Positions 42,135 to 53,858 of a stretch of 64,000 nucleotides of DNA are shown in pieces. Position numbers and translations under genes: made by a program. The stretch is from Roridomyces roridus (taxonomy: Eukaryota > Basidiomycota > Agaricomycetes > Agaricales > Mycenaceae). The stretch lies in the NCBI GenBank assembly GCA_029378245.1, contig JARKIF010000018.1, positions 1 to 64,000 on the forward strand. The letters are read 5' to 3'. The stretch's first letter is position 1. Every line of letters begins with the position of its first letter. Below the pieces are notes generated by a model, which saw only the letters and a program-made list of their open reading frames with translations, was not told the DNA's origin and did not search any database.

Positions 42135-44040
42135 GGTAGTAGATAGAGACGTACAGACACTCGTTTTTATTATGTTTTCCTGACTCGTACCGGTACGCTT
42201 TGTACCTGTCTTGTCAATCGCTCCATATACAGTACGTTCCTATGTATATATTCTCATACCCTGGACTTCTGGCTTGGAATCATGATCGACCAATCATCGG
42301 ATCGGATCAGTTCAGCTATTCGGATCAATACATCTCTAGTTCGGATCAATGCAGCTCTTTTTACTCTTCCCGCACTTTGCACTTTACAAGACTTTACTGC
42401 CCTGGTCTCTTAGAGTCGGACTGAACCTTTCTGCAAGATCTTCGCGTCAACGTGGACGAAAACAGATCTCTGAATCTTCCCGCCGATACATAAGCGACTC
42501 GACCGGTCTCGTCGAGGCGTTGCATGCCCGTGTCTGAAGAACGGGCGCTCGTAGAGAGGTCAGTCATCTGTTCTTTGAGAGAAGCACCCGATAGTTAAAA
42601 CGGCATGGGTACCGTAGATTCTGCCCATGGGAACCATCCACTCGCACTTGTATCTGGTTCTAGAAGTGGAGCTCCGCAGCCCGCTCTCAAAACTGTCTTT
42701 GACGATCCTGGAGACTGTCGCGAATCTCTCTCGTGGTGCCGCTCGGGTATAGGGAGCCTCGCCCTCTTCGTCTCGTTGACACCATGGCGTCCTCTTACCG
42801 CAAAGACCGCGTTCAGCTTTGTCGGGATCTATGCGGCGTCGTCTTATGTCTCCAAGGAAGAGCTCATGATCAATACTAGGATTCCATTCTTTCTGTGTCG
42901 GGCTCTCGATATGCCCCTGCCAAAAACGAACATTCTCAAGTCACTGGTCGTGCGTAGCCCGCTTTGTTTTGCAAAGTGGTAGCTCACTAGATGAGCTCAA
43001 ACAATTTATTGGACGCGCATGTCAACGCTGCGGGGCTGCTCCCTGCCCGTCCCGTGGTTGCTTTGACATTGACCTCGCCCAGCATCGCACGAGGGGACAT
43101 TAGAGGCGGTGGGGATGAGAGACATGTGAGTTATCTGGCGAGGACGGCTCTGGATGGCATGGCTGGAACATGGCGAGGTCTATCGGTGATTTTTTCTTCT
43201 CTTCGTGGTTAAGTTTGGTCAGTTTTTACTCCATCCCTCAAGTTGGGTTTCCCGTCGCTTTGTTTTCGGGGTTCCGACGATCTACATGTGCTGTCTTTCG
43301 TATCTATAACTTGTCTTCTGCTTTCGGGTCTTTTGTGGTTGTCGGATCGTCCGACGTTGATATCGCTTACCACGAACTTCACTGGGTCATGGTACACTGC
43401 GATCGTTCGCTGAATCTTTTTCTGCCTTGGCTCTTATTCGTTGTTCGGCAAAAACCTTCGGTAGTCGCCTCAGCAACAGTCCAGGCCTGTCCTTCAAGAT
43501 TAGATTCTTTCAGTTGCTATCGAAGCAGCGAAGGGCTGCACTGCAGTTCGTTTTGCTCGATTTACTTACTCCTCCGATGATTTCGCCTCTCTCAGAGCTG
43601 CCGCCTCAGTTGCTTGTCAATGTTGCGTCGGAGTCTCCATACTCGCAGTGAATGGCTGGCCGATCAGCTTCCCAGGTGAGTAAAACGCCTCAAGGTTGCC
43701 GCACGTTTCGGATTCATACCTCAAGGGATTAGTTTCAAAAACGGCACACTATAACTTTGGGAAATTGCGTATGGTATGTTCAAGTCATTGAACATCGTCG
43801 AATATTTCATACGCCGCAATGAAGTCCGAAAGATGCAGAGTAAGTGCACTTTTCATACGTGAACGTTGCACCTGTTAGGATGGTAGCCTAATCACGCACT
43901 TGGCACAGACGCCCACCGCTTCGGATAAGGATATAATTCGTAGGGAATGACAAGGATTAACGATACAGGCTCTCTATGGGCAAGGGTATTCAAGGGGTAT
44001 AATAAGGTATATAAGCTGGATCGTTGCCGCTCACTCTATT
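42135..44040. other. Intergenic sequence
   Basis: No gene I can support. Short TCGGATCA repeats occur at about 42300-42350. A stretch near 43560-43650 (SPLSELPPQLLVNVASES) resembles the start of an F-box domain, but no longer frame follows. Confidence 0.4.
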
Positions 44041-44955
44041 TTACCAGGTGAGCTGGGCGGACTGCGTAGGCGCGTACCACACGTCTCCCTGCTGATGCGG
44101 GAGGAAGCCGTCATACTGGTTTGGAGTCTCAAATGAGACTGCAATCTCGGGAGAGCCGGTGTGGGAGTGGACCTGGACATGATGGGGCGGGGTGGCGTGT
44201 ATCAACTGTTGCTGGTGCGGTGGGGTTGGTGGGTTGGCGACGGGGGCGTAGGGGTCCGAGAGAAGAAGTGGGCCCTCGCATGCAGGTTCGCGTGACGTAA
44301 TCCGACGATGAGGGAGGCTGCGCACGAAATCGGCGTCTTCGTCATCCTCGCCTTCAAGATCAACGGGATCAAACGCGGGCTCCTCGCCACCCATCACGAG
44401 CGTAAAGGCCTCGGAACGCGCCGGGGTATCGACAGGACGCATTCCCGCGCGCGCCCGCCACTGGTTGACCTCGTGCCGGACCATGTCGCATTCTGCGTTG
44501 AGTGCCCGCAGCTGATGGGATGCTAGTTGCCGGTAGCGACGCGCGGCACGGACATGTGCAATCGACGAATTTACGATAGCGGACTTGGATGGCCGACGGA
44601 GGTGTTTTAGGTTGGGCAGGAGAGCTGCAAGGTCCTACCGGTAACAGGTCAGTACGTCGGCCTTTGTCCTGCCAAGATGACGACGCACCAGGAAGCGCCC
44701 ATTCAGTGTCTCTCGACGGGCTCGCTCCACAGCGTTATGAGACGCTCGGCGCTCTGCCGTATTCGGCTTTGGCTTGGCGGTGTACTCTCCGTACTCGGGG
44801 AGAGAAGGGATAATGAGGGAGGGCTGGTACTCGGCAGACAGACGGCGAGATGAGCCACTGGGAGATGTGGGCGTCTGCGGTGGGCCCGAGGAGAATGAGG
44901 AGGAGGAAGAAGTGGGCGACGGCGGGCTGGCAGTGGTCGAGTAGTTGTAAGACAT
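44041..44955 (-). CDS. bHLH transcription factor, 286 aa
   Basis: Two exons: 44955-44689 and 44634-44041, 54-nt GT-AG intron in phase 0. Ser/Pro-rich N-terminus, then a basic helix-loop-helix domain spanning the intron: ERRASHNAVERARRETLNGR with the His-Asn-x-x-Glu-Arg-x-Arg DNA-contact residues of E-box binders, then FL|DLAALLPNL, loop, and SKSAIVNSSIAHVRAARR. A second helix continues into a leucine-poor coiled region, then an acidic stretch (DLEGEDDEDADF) and a Pro/His/Gln-rich tail that could activate transcription. Nuclear regulator; targets unknown. CACGTG-like E-box recognition is expected from the basic region. Confidence 0.9.
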
Positions 44956-46464
44956 GGCGGGGTGAGTGAGTGTGGATATGCAGTCGTTAAAGTGCGTTGT
45001 AGAGAATGACTGGCTGGAGAAGCTTTGGAAAGGTAGTTAATGAAAGTTGAAGAAGATGAAGTGGTCTGAACGAAGGTGGGGGTGGAAAGCAAGATTGAAA
45101 GGATTGGTTGTGGGGGCAACACAAGCGGCCTGCCTTATAGCTACGCATCGGAGCGGGTCGGTGAACGAACGGGATACGGTAGCTGATCTGCAGTGCCTCC
45201 GTTCCCAAACAACCGTCGTCAAACACCGGCTTCGCGATTGACGCCTCGGCTATTGACCTTGTCATATCTCCCTTTTCATTGCTATATGCCCCGAGGAACT
45301 TGCTGGACCCGAGCCAACTCGAATAGCACCCACCAGACAGTGAGGTATCAGCTCATCACAACCTTCCGCCTGCTTTTCACGAGGTCCAATGTGGATCCCA
45401 CCCAACTAGATGATCCGTCTCCCAGAATAAAATGAACGGAGATGGCATTAGACACGGAAAATCTGCTGTAATCTCCTCTAATCAAAATCTTGGGGAGTTT
45501 TGGGCAGATGTGGTCTCCGTTGCTATTCATGTCAAAAGGGAGGCGGTGTCTGGGAAGGCACAGCAGGCTTTCAACTGATATGATTTACGGAGGGAGTGCT
45601 AAATCCCGGTCTGTCAACTTTCAAGCGTGGGCGCTCGTCAAGTGGAACAACGGGTCGCGGCTTGTTCGGGAAATCAACTTTGGTTGAAACCGGCATATGG
45701 CGGGCTCAGGTACTCCATGGACTCGCAATATGCCTCCCGCGTCGGTGAAACGGGAAAAAAGCGCGAGTTAAAAGTGGCTGCGGCCCACATGCGTAGGAGA
45801 TCGTCGAGCTTCCACCTCTGTTCCACCAATTATTGAGAGTCGTTTCATCAAGGCGCTCAACAAAGGTAAAAAGTTCTGCACGTGGTGTGCGCATTTCTGT
45901 GCTCTGTTAGAACAGGATCTGCACAGTCCCTTCGTGCATGGGTGAAACCTTGAACTTCTTTTGCATCGAATGCCGAGACAGATCCTGACGCAGTCCTAAT
46001 ATTCCGGGCGAGGACAAGAAAATCTTTTCGTAGGTGAGGCAAATGAGCTTCTGGAAGAGAGGTGTAATCGTCTTGGTTGTGATCCCGATCAATCAATTGA
46101 TTAGTGGTGCACCAAATAAACAGCTTTCTTCTCCCACTTCCACCATCTTCTTTATCATCCCCTTTGGCTCGAGCTCCGTCACCGCTGTGGTAGCCTAAAA
46201 TACGCGCTGGTCCGCTCCCTCTTTCGGCATTGCTAAAATCTCAGCGCTCCGAGCCAAAATTTGCTCTCAAGAATACTTCGGCGATGGGCGCGGTTTCTTA
46301 CACAATTTTATGAGTCCGCTTCCTTGCTACTGGGGTATCGTTACATCGCAAGTCATATCAGAAGAGCTCCAAAAGCCCCGAGGAATACCATCGACACCCC
46401 TGCAACAACCCTCGATGCAAGAGGTGTCGAAGATCTGGATCTGTCCCGCGATCAACATCACGTG
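44956..46464. other. Intergenic sequence upstream of the bHLH gene
   Basis: No gene seen on either strand; ORFs are short. Contains the bHLH promoter (minus strand, from 44956). Confidence 0.45.
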
Positions 46465-46673
46465 CTGATGAGGAGGGGCCACAAACAACTTTGTTTGGTC
46501 GCACCGGATATGCCCTCTGCAACCTCCTAAAGACGAGTCTCTGTACTAGAATACACTCATGGATACGCTCCCTACACCCCTCAACATCTATATGGCGACA
46601 AGGGCACTTTGGCTGCCAGATTTAACCAGCCATCAATAGGTGGCCAAACAATCTTGTTTGGCCCCCTCATCAG
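46465..46673. repeat. Possible MITE, 209 bp, inverted ends
   Basis: CTGATGAGGAGGGGCC plus CAAACAA-rich at the left and the near-complement at the right (TTGTTTGGCCCCCTCATCAG). No clear target duplication and one insertion between the arms, so an old element. Confidence 0.55.
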
Positions 46674-46828
46674 ACAACATTGATCACCTCGACAGGAAGT
46701 CGTTATTGGACCCAGAAATCATTATTTGAGGTCGGAATGCATTAGATTGTCGTCCTGAACTCGTGAATTGGCACACTTGGACATCCTCTCTGACTGAGAG
46801 GCTCATTCTCGCCGGAGTTAACTGAATA

Positions 46829-47642
46829 TCACGTGTTGTTGATGGCAGGCAAGATACAGATCTTCGACACCTCTTGCCTCGATGCATCATTCGATACAAA
46901 TCCGGGTATTCCGCTCCCACCCGACCCTGAGCTTACCCCCGAGCCCGAGTCCCCGCCCTGGGGCTCGGATGATGAGCTACCGCCCGACCTGGCAGTAGAC
47001 GACGACGCAGGCGCTCCTGAGGCAGTGACTGTCATGCTGCTTCCGCTCCTCACACTCCCGGTGGCAGTACTCCGCCCAGTCGAGCTCCCACTGCCAACCA
47101 CACTCGGCCCTGATACTCGGATCCCCGAGCGACCCTCCACCGCCCGAGCTGGAGCCCGAGACTGTCGCACCGTTGACGGAAAACCCTGCAGAGCGGCAAC
47201 TAGAGACGTAATCTAAGGTGGACCATGAGGTGAGATATCTTGCCACTTGGAAGGAAGACGCACCATCGACAGTCTCCTGCGCGAGGCTCTGCGACATGGC
47301 ACCTTCGGAAATCAAACAACTGTAGCACGTCGCGTAGTCGTTCACGATCGCAGACGTGCAGAGCGCGGCGGTGGATTTGGCGCTGTTGGCAGCGTTCTGT
47401 GCGATGGTCAGTATGAATCGATGTTTCAAGTGCGAAGCAGCACCTCAACGGCATTTTCAAGGGCAGTACAAGCGCTCTCGCATCCATCATCGCTCGTCGG
47501 GAGAGATTGCCGGAGAGAGAGCAATGGGCTGGGCGTAGTTGCTGCGAAAGCTGGAAAACTTGTCGAGGCCCGGAGTCTCCGCTCGAAAATCCTACTAACC
47601 TGCCGGTGCAACGAGCAAGAATGCAAAGGAAACAGCGAGCAT
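46829..47642 (-). CDS. Secreted Cys-containing protein with Ser/Gly-rich tail; possible frame break
   Basis: Starts MLAVSFAFLLVAPAG (signal peptide) at 47642. Exons separated by introns with donors GTTAGT, GTGCTG and GTGCGT give a domain with six or more cysteines (DDGCESACTALENAVE; TSAIVNDYATCYSCL; DYVSSCRSAGFSVNG). This resembles the small secreted proteins of basidiomycetes that end in a Ser/Gly-rich GPI linker. The linker GATVSGSSSGGGGS then leaves frame 0: the Ser/Gly-rich sequence (SGSSMTVTASGAPASSS) continues in another frame to 46829. No intron explains the shift, so one base is probably gained or lost near 47125. Function unknown. Confidence 0.65.
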
Positions 47643-47982
47643 CTTGAGGAGATGGGAGGTCAGCGACAGGCACCTCCCTTAATTATTTAACGTCGCAGGT
47701 TTAGGAGGCGACCTCAAACAAGAGACATTCATGTCAGTTTTCAGGGTTAATTATGTTCGCCAAGAGTATTCCTTTGGACTCCTTATTCAAGTCGATGATA
47801 TTGGAGTTAAATCACATGGCTCTTAGACTGATTCAGCCTCGCGCCGCCTCTGGCCCACCAACAGCGGATTCTCATCATACTTCTATGGCCGCAAAAGACG
47901 CATAACAAAGCTTTTCATCCAAGATTAATTCAAGTCGAGTTCCTCAGCCTCCAAGCTATATACAGCCAACCTACATCTACGT

Positions 47983-48922
47983 CTACAACACAAGGAAAGC
48001 CCCCGCAACAGCCCCACCAAGGACCGCAAAGAAGCTAAGGTCAAACTGCGCCTTGGCGGCACCAGGCTTGTTCGAGCTGGAGGAACCCGGGGCGCTAGCG
48101 CTGTTGCTGCCCGAGCCACCCGAACCGCTACCCGAACCGCTGGGAGCTGGTGCCGTCGAGCTAGCCTGGGCGGCGGTGGCACGGACGGCGCCGCTGACCA
48201 ACGAGGGGTCGGCGTTGGCAGAAGCCCCAGGGCCGCTGTTGCCCGCGCCTTCGCCTTGCTATTCAAATAGTAAGCAAAACGTGCTAAATTCGGGTTAAAG
48301 GGTACGTACACCGACGCTAGTGGCGGCCTTGGCGTTGGCAGCGAAAGCATCGAGGGTGTTGGGGCCGGGCTGGATGTTGATAGCAGCGATCATACCAGAC
48401 GTGCAGTGGGGTGTGGGTAGGAGCTGCTTGCAGAAGAGCCAGATACTAATGATGAAAAGTCTCAGGAATGCGGGCGCAGATTTGGGGCAAGACGTACGGC
48501 TGCTGGTCGTTGGTGATGGTAATATTCCACTCGGGCGAGGGGTCGGCGGCCAGAGTCTGCGGAATTCCAATCCAGCCAGAGTCAAGGCCGTTGGGGAGCG
48601 GCTCGCAGGGAGTCTTGAACGAAGACTGGGTGACGGAGTGGTTTCCTGGTCTAAAAGAGCGGGGATCCGGTGTCAGCGCAGCAAGGCGTATGGACCGAAA
48701 CACACCTTGAGGTGAATTGGAAGTTGATGATGGTACCGTTGGCAGCGGTAATGTTGTTGGGGGAAAACAAAAAACCCCCCTGGGTGGCCGTTCCACCGAC
48801 GTTGACAGTGATGACCTGCACACGAATGTCAGCTCTCGTACCTCGGTGGGTGAGGTACACACCTGTTGCGCTGTGGCGACGGCAGCAGCAGAAAGAGCTG
48901 CGGCGATGGTGAAAAGCTGCAT
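47983..48922 (-). CDS. GPI-anchored cupredoxin-like secreted protein, 244 aa
   Basis: Five exons: 48922-48863, 48815-48706, 48650-48498, 48445-48310 and 48258-47983, all GT-AG and in phase. Signal peptide MQLFTIAAALSAAAVATAQQ. The domain reads VITVNVGGTATQGGFLFSPN, GTIINFQFTS, GNHSVTQSSFKTPCEP, WNITITNDQQPIWLFCKQ and PTPHCTSGMIAAIN. The pattern N-H-S-V...C...H-C-x-x-G-M is the plastocyanin/phytocyanin-like fold common in fungal serine-rich extracellular proteins. The ligand set (His, Cys, His, Met) looks present. The tail is Ser/Gly/Ala-rich with a hydrophobic end (LSFFAVLGGAVAGAFLVL), a GPI signal. Probably cell-surface; copper binding is inferred. Confidence 0.87.
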
Positions 48923-49508
48923 TTTTTGTGGGGATGAAAGGAGGAAGGAAGAGCGAAAGTAATTGAGCGGACATGCCAGTGCGGCTTTTATATGGAAACA
49001 ACGGTGTAGCGACAATATCACTCCACTTGACACATGTAATTCATTTGCCCCGAGCTAACCAGCGAGTCTAGAAGTGGATACCGAGAAGCCACGCTCGGGA
49101 ACATGCCGGAATCGGAGGCCGCTCAATCGTAAGGGGTAAACCCATCGCTCGGTAGGGCCTCTCTAACATCTCTTCATTCACTTTTGATCGAGAGCTGGAG
49201 GGCCAGGCTGCTCGCTCGCACATACGAGGCCCACCAAAAACATATACAGTACAGCTGATCGACATTCTATTTCGAGAAGCCGCGAGGCCTGCGCGCTTTT
49301 TGAAGTACAATTGCCTCTTCGTAACAATCCTCTCACGCGCTATTTATTCTATGCTTGGAGACCAGGGTGAGACTAATATCAATCCTTTAAGTTTCCACAA
49401 ATGCCTCGTTGCGCAGGCCCACAGTGGGTTTCTTCTCGGATATGAACTGCAGTTACATAATTGGTTGGAAATTATGGCGGCGATAAACTGAGAGATATGG
49501 ACAGAGAC

Positions 49509-49815
49509 CAAGAGGTCGCAGATCAATTGATCTTCGACACTGATTGATCGCTGCTTACATGGTCCTCCCTACCATATTTGGAATCAGCTCCGTGAAGCCC
49601 TTGCCGGGAGCCGTTGTCAGCCTCAAGTCAGTCTCCTCAACCTAGGTCTGCCCACTTTGTGTTCCCCGCCTGGTCTGAACCCATTTCTCACCACTCAACA
49701 CCAACTTCACTTGCCTCATCACACGTCTCGACACTTTTCTGGATTTTGACATCAAATCACCACCAACCGGAGATATCAAGAGTGTGTGGCGGATCACTTG
49801 ATCTGCCACCTCTTG
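49509..49815. mobile_element. hAT-type MITE, 307 bp, copy 1
   Basis: CAAGAGGTCGCAGATCAATT...TGATCTGCCACCTCTTG with an exact 8-bp duplication ACAGAGAC (49501-49508, 49816-49823). Second copy at 53337-53653. Non-coding. Confidence 0.9.
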
Positions 49816-49823
49816 ACAGAGAC

Positions 49824-50643
49824 AAACGACTGAATGGGAATCGCACGGAGAAGTGTTTCACTGTAGATCTGTGAGAGAGTTATGGCCGTCAGAACTCCTC
49901 GGGCTTCTCGGATGATCCGCTCAAGGGTCAGTCAGTTGCAGTGATTGGCACGAAGCGGTCCGTTCAACCTGCGGCACATGCAAATCCCTCGGGCTTTGCA
50001 AACCCTCCAATCTTGTTCGCTCCATCCGCTGTCGTCTATTCTTGAACTATCCATAGCGGCGCCAGCGCCGTTCCTCTACTCTGTGATTTTTGGCTCCTCT
50101 GGAGTAGCAAGTGGGTCGGCACAACAATTTGAATCATCCATCGGAGTCAAATTGTACTAGTTGAACTTGAGTTGAACCAAAGTTGAATGCTGATCAAGTC
50201 GTCATGATCAACGTGTGCGGAACATTGACAATGTAGGTTACAGGTACTTACAGCAGTGGGCGCTTATATCATAATCTCCCTCGTTGCCGACACTCAGGTC
50301 AAGGCTCGAGGTGTTTTGCCGGAAGTAGTGCCATGCTTCGTCAATCTGCTACCCGGCCCGTTCCTCGGGCACCAACAAAGTCCAAGGCTCGGGCTTCTGC
50401 CGCGAAAATTCTGCTGTACGAGGTATGGGCTATTCTTCGGTCATTTGGGCACAATCTTGAATAAGGCCTCTTGAAGGCCTTGATATCCTTTCTCCAAGAA
50501 GCAAGTAAAGCCAAAGCTAAGAGGTGCGTTCATCCTGTCGGCCAGACGGCCCGGGCTCTGATACAATTGGTGTTCGCAGCTCCGGCCGGGACCGCAAGGA
50601 AACCGCCCGGATCCAACGTCTTTTGGAGGGTTACTCGGCTTCA
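49824..50643. other. Intergenic sequence upstream of the kinase relic
   Basis: Nothing recognised beyond short ORFs. Low similarity to flanking repeats. Confidence 0.4.
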
Positions 50644-52721
50644 ATGGCGTCGGAAAGTCTACTCCAAGCCCTCATTCACAGCCTAGAGGACAAGAGGACG
50701 CTACTAGACGTAAGTCCAAATTCCCGGTCATCTCAATGCATCACATTCTCAAGGTCACAGCTCTCTTCTCAACTTGGTTTGACAACCGATGCGAGTTTGA
50801 GAGATTGTTTGCGGGCAGACGAGGACCATATATCGGCTCACATTGTCTCGATTTTCGACTCTGCAGCCATGGAGCAGGACGTGCTGGCTTTGGAAGGGGA
50901 TTCGGCCAGGGATTCCTCGATCTTGTCCAACAAGTACGATCACCCGATACTTCTCTCCCATCTGATCAACTTCTCCAGGCTCTGGATAGAGGAGCTTTGA
51001 TCGACCAAGAGCACGCTCGGAAGGGCCACCGCATAGTCCGAAAACTTTCCGAAACGTGCGACAGACTCCCCTCCTCCCTCTTCATCACGAAAGTGGCCGA
51101 GAGGGACACACATCCCCGCTTCGGTGGTGGATTTGGCGACATCTATCGCGCGCGCTACGACGGTCAGAACGTAGCTTTGAAACACATGCGTCACTTTCTG
51201 CGCGGTTCCGAGCTACGAGAAATCCGCCTGGTGGGTTCTTTCTCACTGTGTTCGCTCATAGCTTGAAATTTGGCAGAGATTATGTCGAGAGGCTCTCGTC
51301 TGGAAGGACTTGAATCATCCCAATATTCTGCCGTTCATTGGGATCGATAGAGACATTTCCGGAATCCCTCTGCATGATTTCGCCCTGGATGGAGAACGGG
51401 ACAGTTTTGGCGTACCTGGATGTTCATGGCCGTGCGAACGTCAATAAGCTGGTCAGTTTATGTTGTCCCTTGCCTCAAACTGGCTCATCGCAATGCCGTA
51501 GCTCTTCGAAATCGCCAAAGGCATTCAATACCTTCACTCTCGGAATATCGTTCATGGGGATCTGCGCGGGGTAATTTCATCGCTCTGCAGCAATCACATT
51601 CTGACGACGAATTCAGGCAAACATTCTCATCAAAGAGGACTGGGTTGCGTGTGGCCGATTTCGGACTGAGTTCTTTCACCGATCTCACGTCCAGAACGCA
51701 TACTTCCAATCGAGCCGGAATAGGGTGTGGTTTTTAACTCTGGTTTATTAACCGGTTAATTAACCGGCGTTTATAAACGCGGTTTTTAAATGTTTGGGCA
51801 AAATCGTCAGTTTATAAATGCCATGACATAATCGCTGGCGGATCAAATGAGCTTTGATCCAGGCCTGATGACCGCCTGGTGTGCCTTTTGGGAGCAACCA
51901 TGGCCTCTTGGGGGCCAGTGGTGGGTGTTGGATGTGCACAGAGGACCACGGGAGGAGGTGGAGAAGAGCCCGAGCAAAAAAATCATGTGCAAGACCATTT
52001 TGGGGCGTTCTGGGGGCTGGTTTATTAACCGGTTTATAAACGGGCCGGTTTGCAAACCAGGTTTATAAACCGGTTTTTAATGGCTGGGGAATTAAAAACC
52101 ACACCCTAACCTGGCTGCCGGAAGCTTGTACTGGATGGCTCCCGAACTCATTGACCCCGATCGTTTCGGTCGCAAGTTCATTCGCACACCAGCCACAGAC
52201 GTTTACGCGTTTGGTTTGTTTGTTTCGAGGTCGGTTCTGTCTTGGTAATACTCCTCAGACTGACGACGCTCCAGCTGTATACTGGCCGACCTCCGTTTTC
52301 AGAAATGTCCGAAACTGCTGCGTTGTTCAGAATCATCGGCGGCGAGCGTGCACAGCGACCGGTCAGGGAACGATCCATTTCGGATGGTCTCTGGCGCGAA
52401 ATTACAAGATACTGGGACGGGGACCCGGCGAGCAGGCCTACAATCGAAGTCGTGCTCCAAAACCCAGTTTGGCCAAAACACGCCATGGCGCTCGAACGAG
52501 AAGACCACAAAACGCTCGCTAAACCGTTCATTGACAAAGGGATTCCACCACCCCCATGGAACGCGTCGGGAAAAAGCCAGCGCACGCCAAAGGAGCGTGC
52601 CACCCTCAAGCAAAGTTGCCCTAACCCGGATCTTCCCTGTCTTGGAAGGTGTACTATGATCTGCCGTTTGAAGAGAGCGTATCGGACGTTGCAAGAGTGC
52701 AATATGCATCCCTTAGAATGA
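50644..52721 (+). pseudogene. TKL-type protein kinase relic
   Basis: Kinase landmarks in order: a degenerate glycine loop (GGGFGDIYRARYDGQNVALK with the ATP-binding Lys), REALVWKDLNHPNILPFIGI, SPWMENGTVLAYLDVHGRAN, catalytic loop HGDLRGANILI, DFGLSSFTD, LYWMAPELIDPDRFG, DVYAFG and LYTGRPPFSEMSETAALFRI. This is the tyrosine-kinase-like family expanded in Agaricomycetes. Introns remain recognisable (for example 51232-51276 and 51453-51502). It is broken: two-base losses shift the frame near 51348 and 51650, and a transposon sits at 51721-52116 between DFG and APE. Not expected to make an active kinase. The start and the first exons are uncertain. Confidence 0.85.
51721..52116. mobile_element. 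hAT-like MITE inside the kinase relic
   Basis: TAGGGTGTGGTTTTTAA... with right-hand AAAACCACACCCTA; the interior is full of AACCGG/TTTATAAAC repeats. GCCGGAA is duplicated at 51714-51720 and 52117-52123 (eighth base mismatched). The right end carries eight extra bases (ACCTGGCT) beyond the inverted terminus, so the junction is slightly rearranged. Confidence 0.75.
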
Positions 52722-52814
52722 CCCACGGCAAGAGTTATGTATGTAATGAGCTGTGTGACAGATGCCGAAAGCGGCGATAACTTGAAGACCTCTTGAGGAA
52801 TAAGTACACTCTAA

Positions 52815-53269
52815 CAAGGGGGCATCGGGATCGGAATTTCGGATATAGGGTCGAAAAGTTTTTTTCGACCCCTGGCTGGACCCCCCCCCCCCCCCTCCCC
52901 TCCTATATAAGGCAGATCATTCCCACGATCATGTGATTTACCGGCGGTCCGAGCAATCCGCGGCTCCCAACCATAGGAAAAATATGTATTACAAACTTAT
53001 TAGAGGACCCCAGTGTCAATTAGACCCATCTCATGTGTACTTGAGCAATGATACACTTGTTGTCTGTGGCAATGTCTTGTGAGAGTCGATGAGACTGGCA
53101 GCTGTATTATGTAATATATCAGTCCCGATTTGGAAATTTCAATCAAGAGTGTCCAATATGCTCCAAAACACATTTACTAATATACATATAGAAATTTTTT
53201 TCGAGCCCTCTCGGGACCCCCCCCCCCCCCCCTCCCCCGGTACGAAATTTCGATCCCGGTACCCCCTTG
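52815..53269. mobile_element. hAT-type MITE, 455 bp, second copy of the CAAGGGGGCA family
   Basis: Nearly identical to 18355-18810, duplication CACTCTAA (52807-52814, 53270-53277). High identity between the copies indicates recent activity. Confidence 0.92.
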
Positions 53270-53336
53270 CACTCTAATACCATATTTATACTATCCAACT
53301 ACTTACCAATTCCTGTCTGTCCCTCTGAGTCAATCT

Positions 53337-53653
53337 CAAGAGGTGGCAGATCAACTGATCCTCGACACTGATTGATTGTTTCCCACGGACCCCCCCCCCC
53401 CCTTCCTAAACGAGATGTACCTCCGTGAAGTCCGTTAGCTCCGTCCCTCAGCAACAGCCTTCCTCAGTCTCCGAGCGTCACTTATGCCTACTGGGTGCTC
53501 TCCACCCCGGTCTGAACCTATTCATTTCAATTTGGCACTCAACCCCCATGTCTTTTCGCGATTCTGCTCGCGGTTTGTGTTTTTTCCCATCAAATCACAA
53601 CCAACCGGAGTTATCGACAGTATGTCACGGATCAACTGATTTGCCACCTCTTG
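53337..53653. mobile_element. hAT-type MITE, 317 bp, copy 2 of the CAAGAGGTGG family
   Basis: CAAGAGGTGGCAGATCAACT...GATTTGCCACCTCTTG, duplication GTCAATCT (53329-53336, 53654-53661). A poly-C tract lies near its left third. Confidence 0.9.
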
Positions 53654-53858
53654 GTCAATCTAGAGTCTTCTGACTAATCAATCGAAGGTTACTAATTGCC
53701 CAACATCCGACTCGCCGAGCGGCCGAGGCGGCATTGAATCATGTTTCAGAGCTCCGGGCCTCCGTACAATTCAACAAGGCGGAGTTGCGGCTCGGCGTCC
53801 ACGGTTCAAGCGCGAATAAAAACAAAGGATTTCTCCCCTCGTCACATTCCACTTCTCC

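Noticed and set aside
43560..43660. F-box-like start (LSELPPQLLVNVASES)
   Set aside because: Only about 25 residues; no continuing frame or leucine-rich repeats follow.
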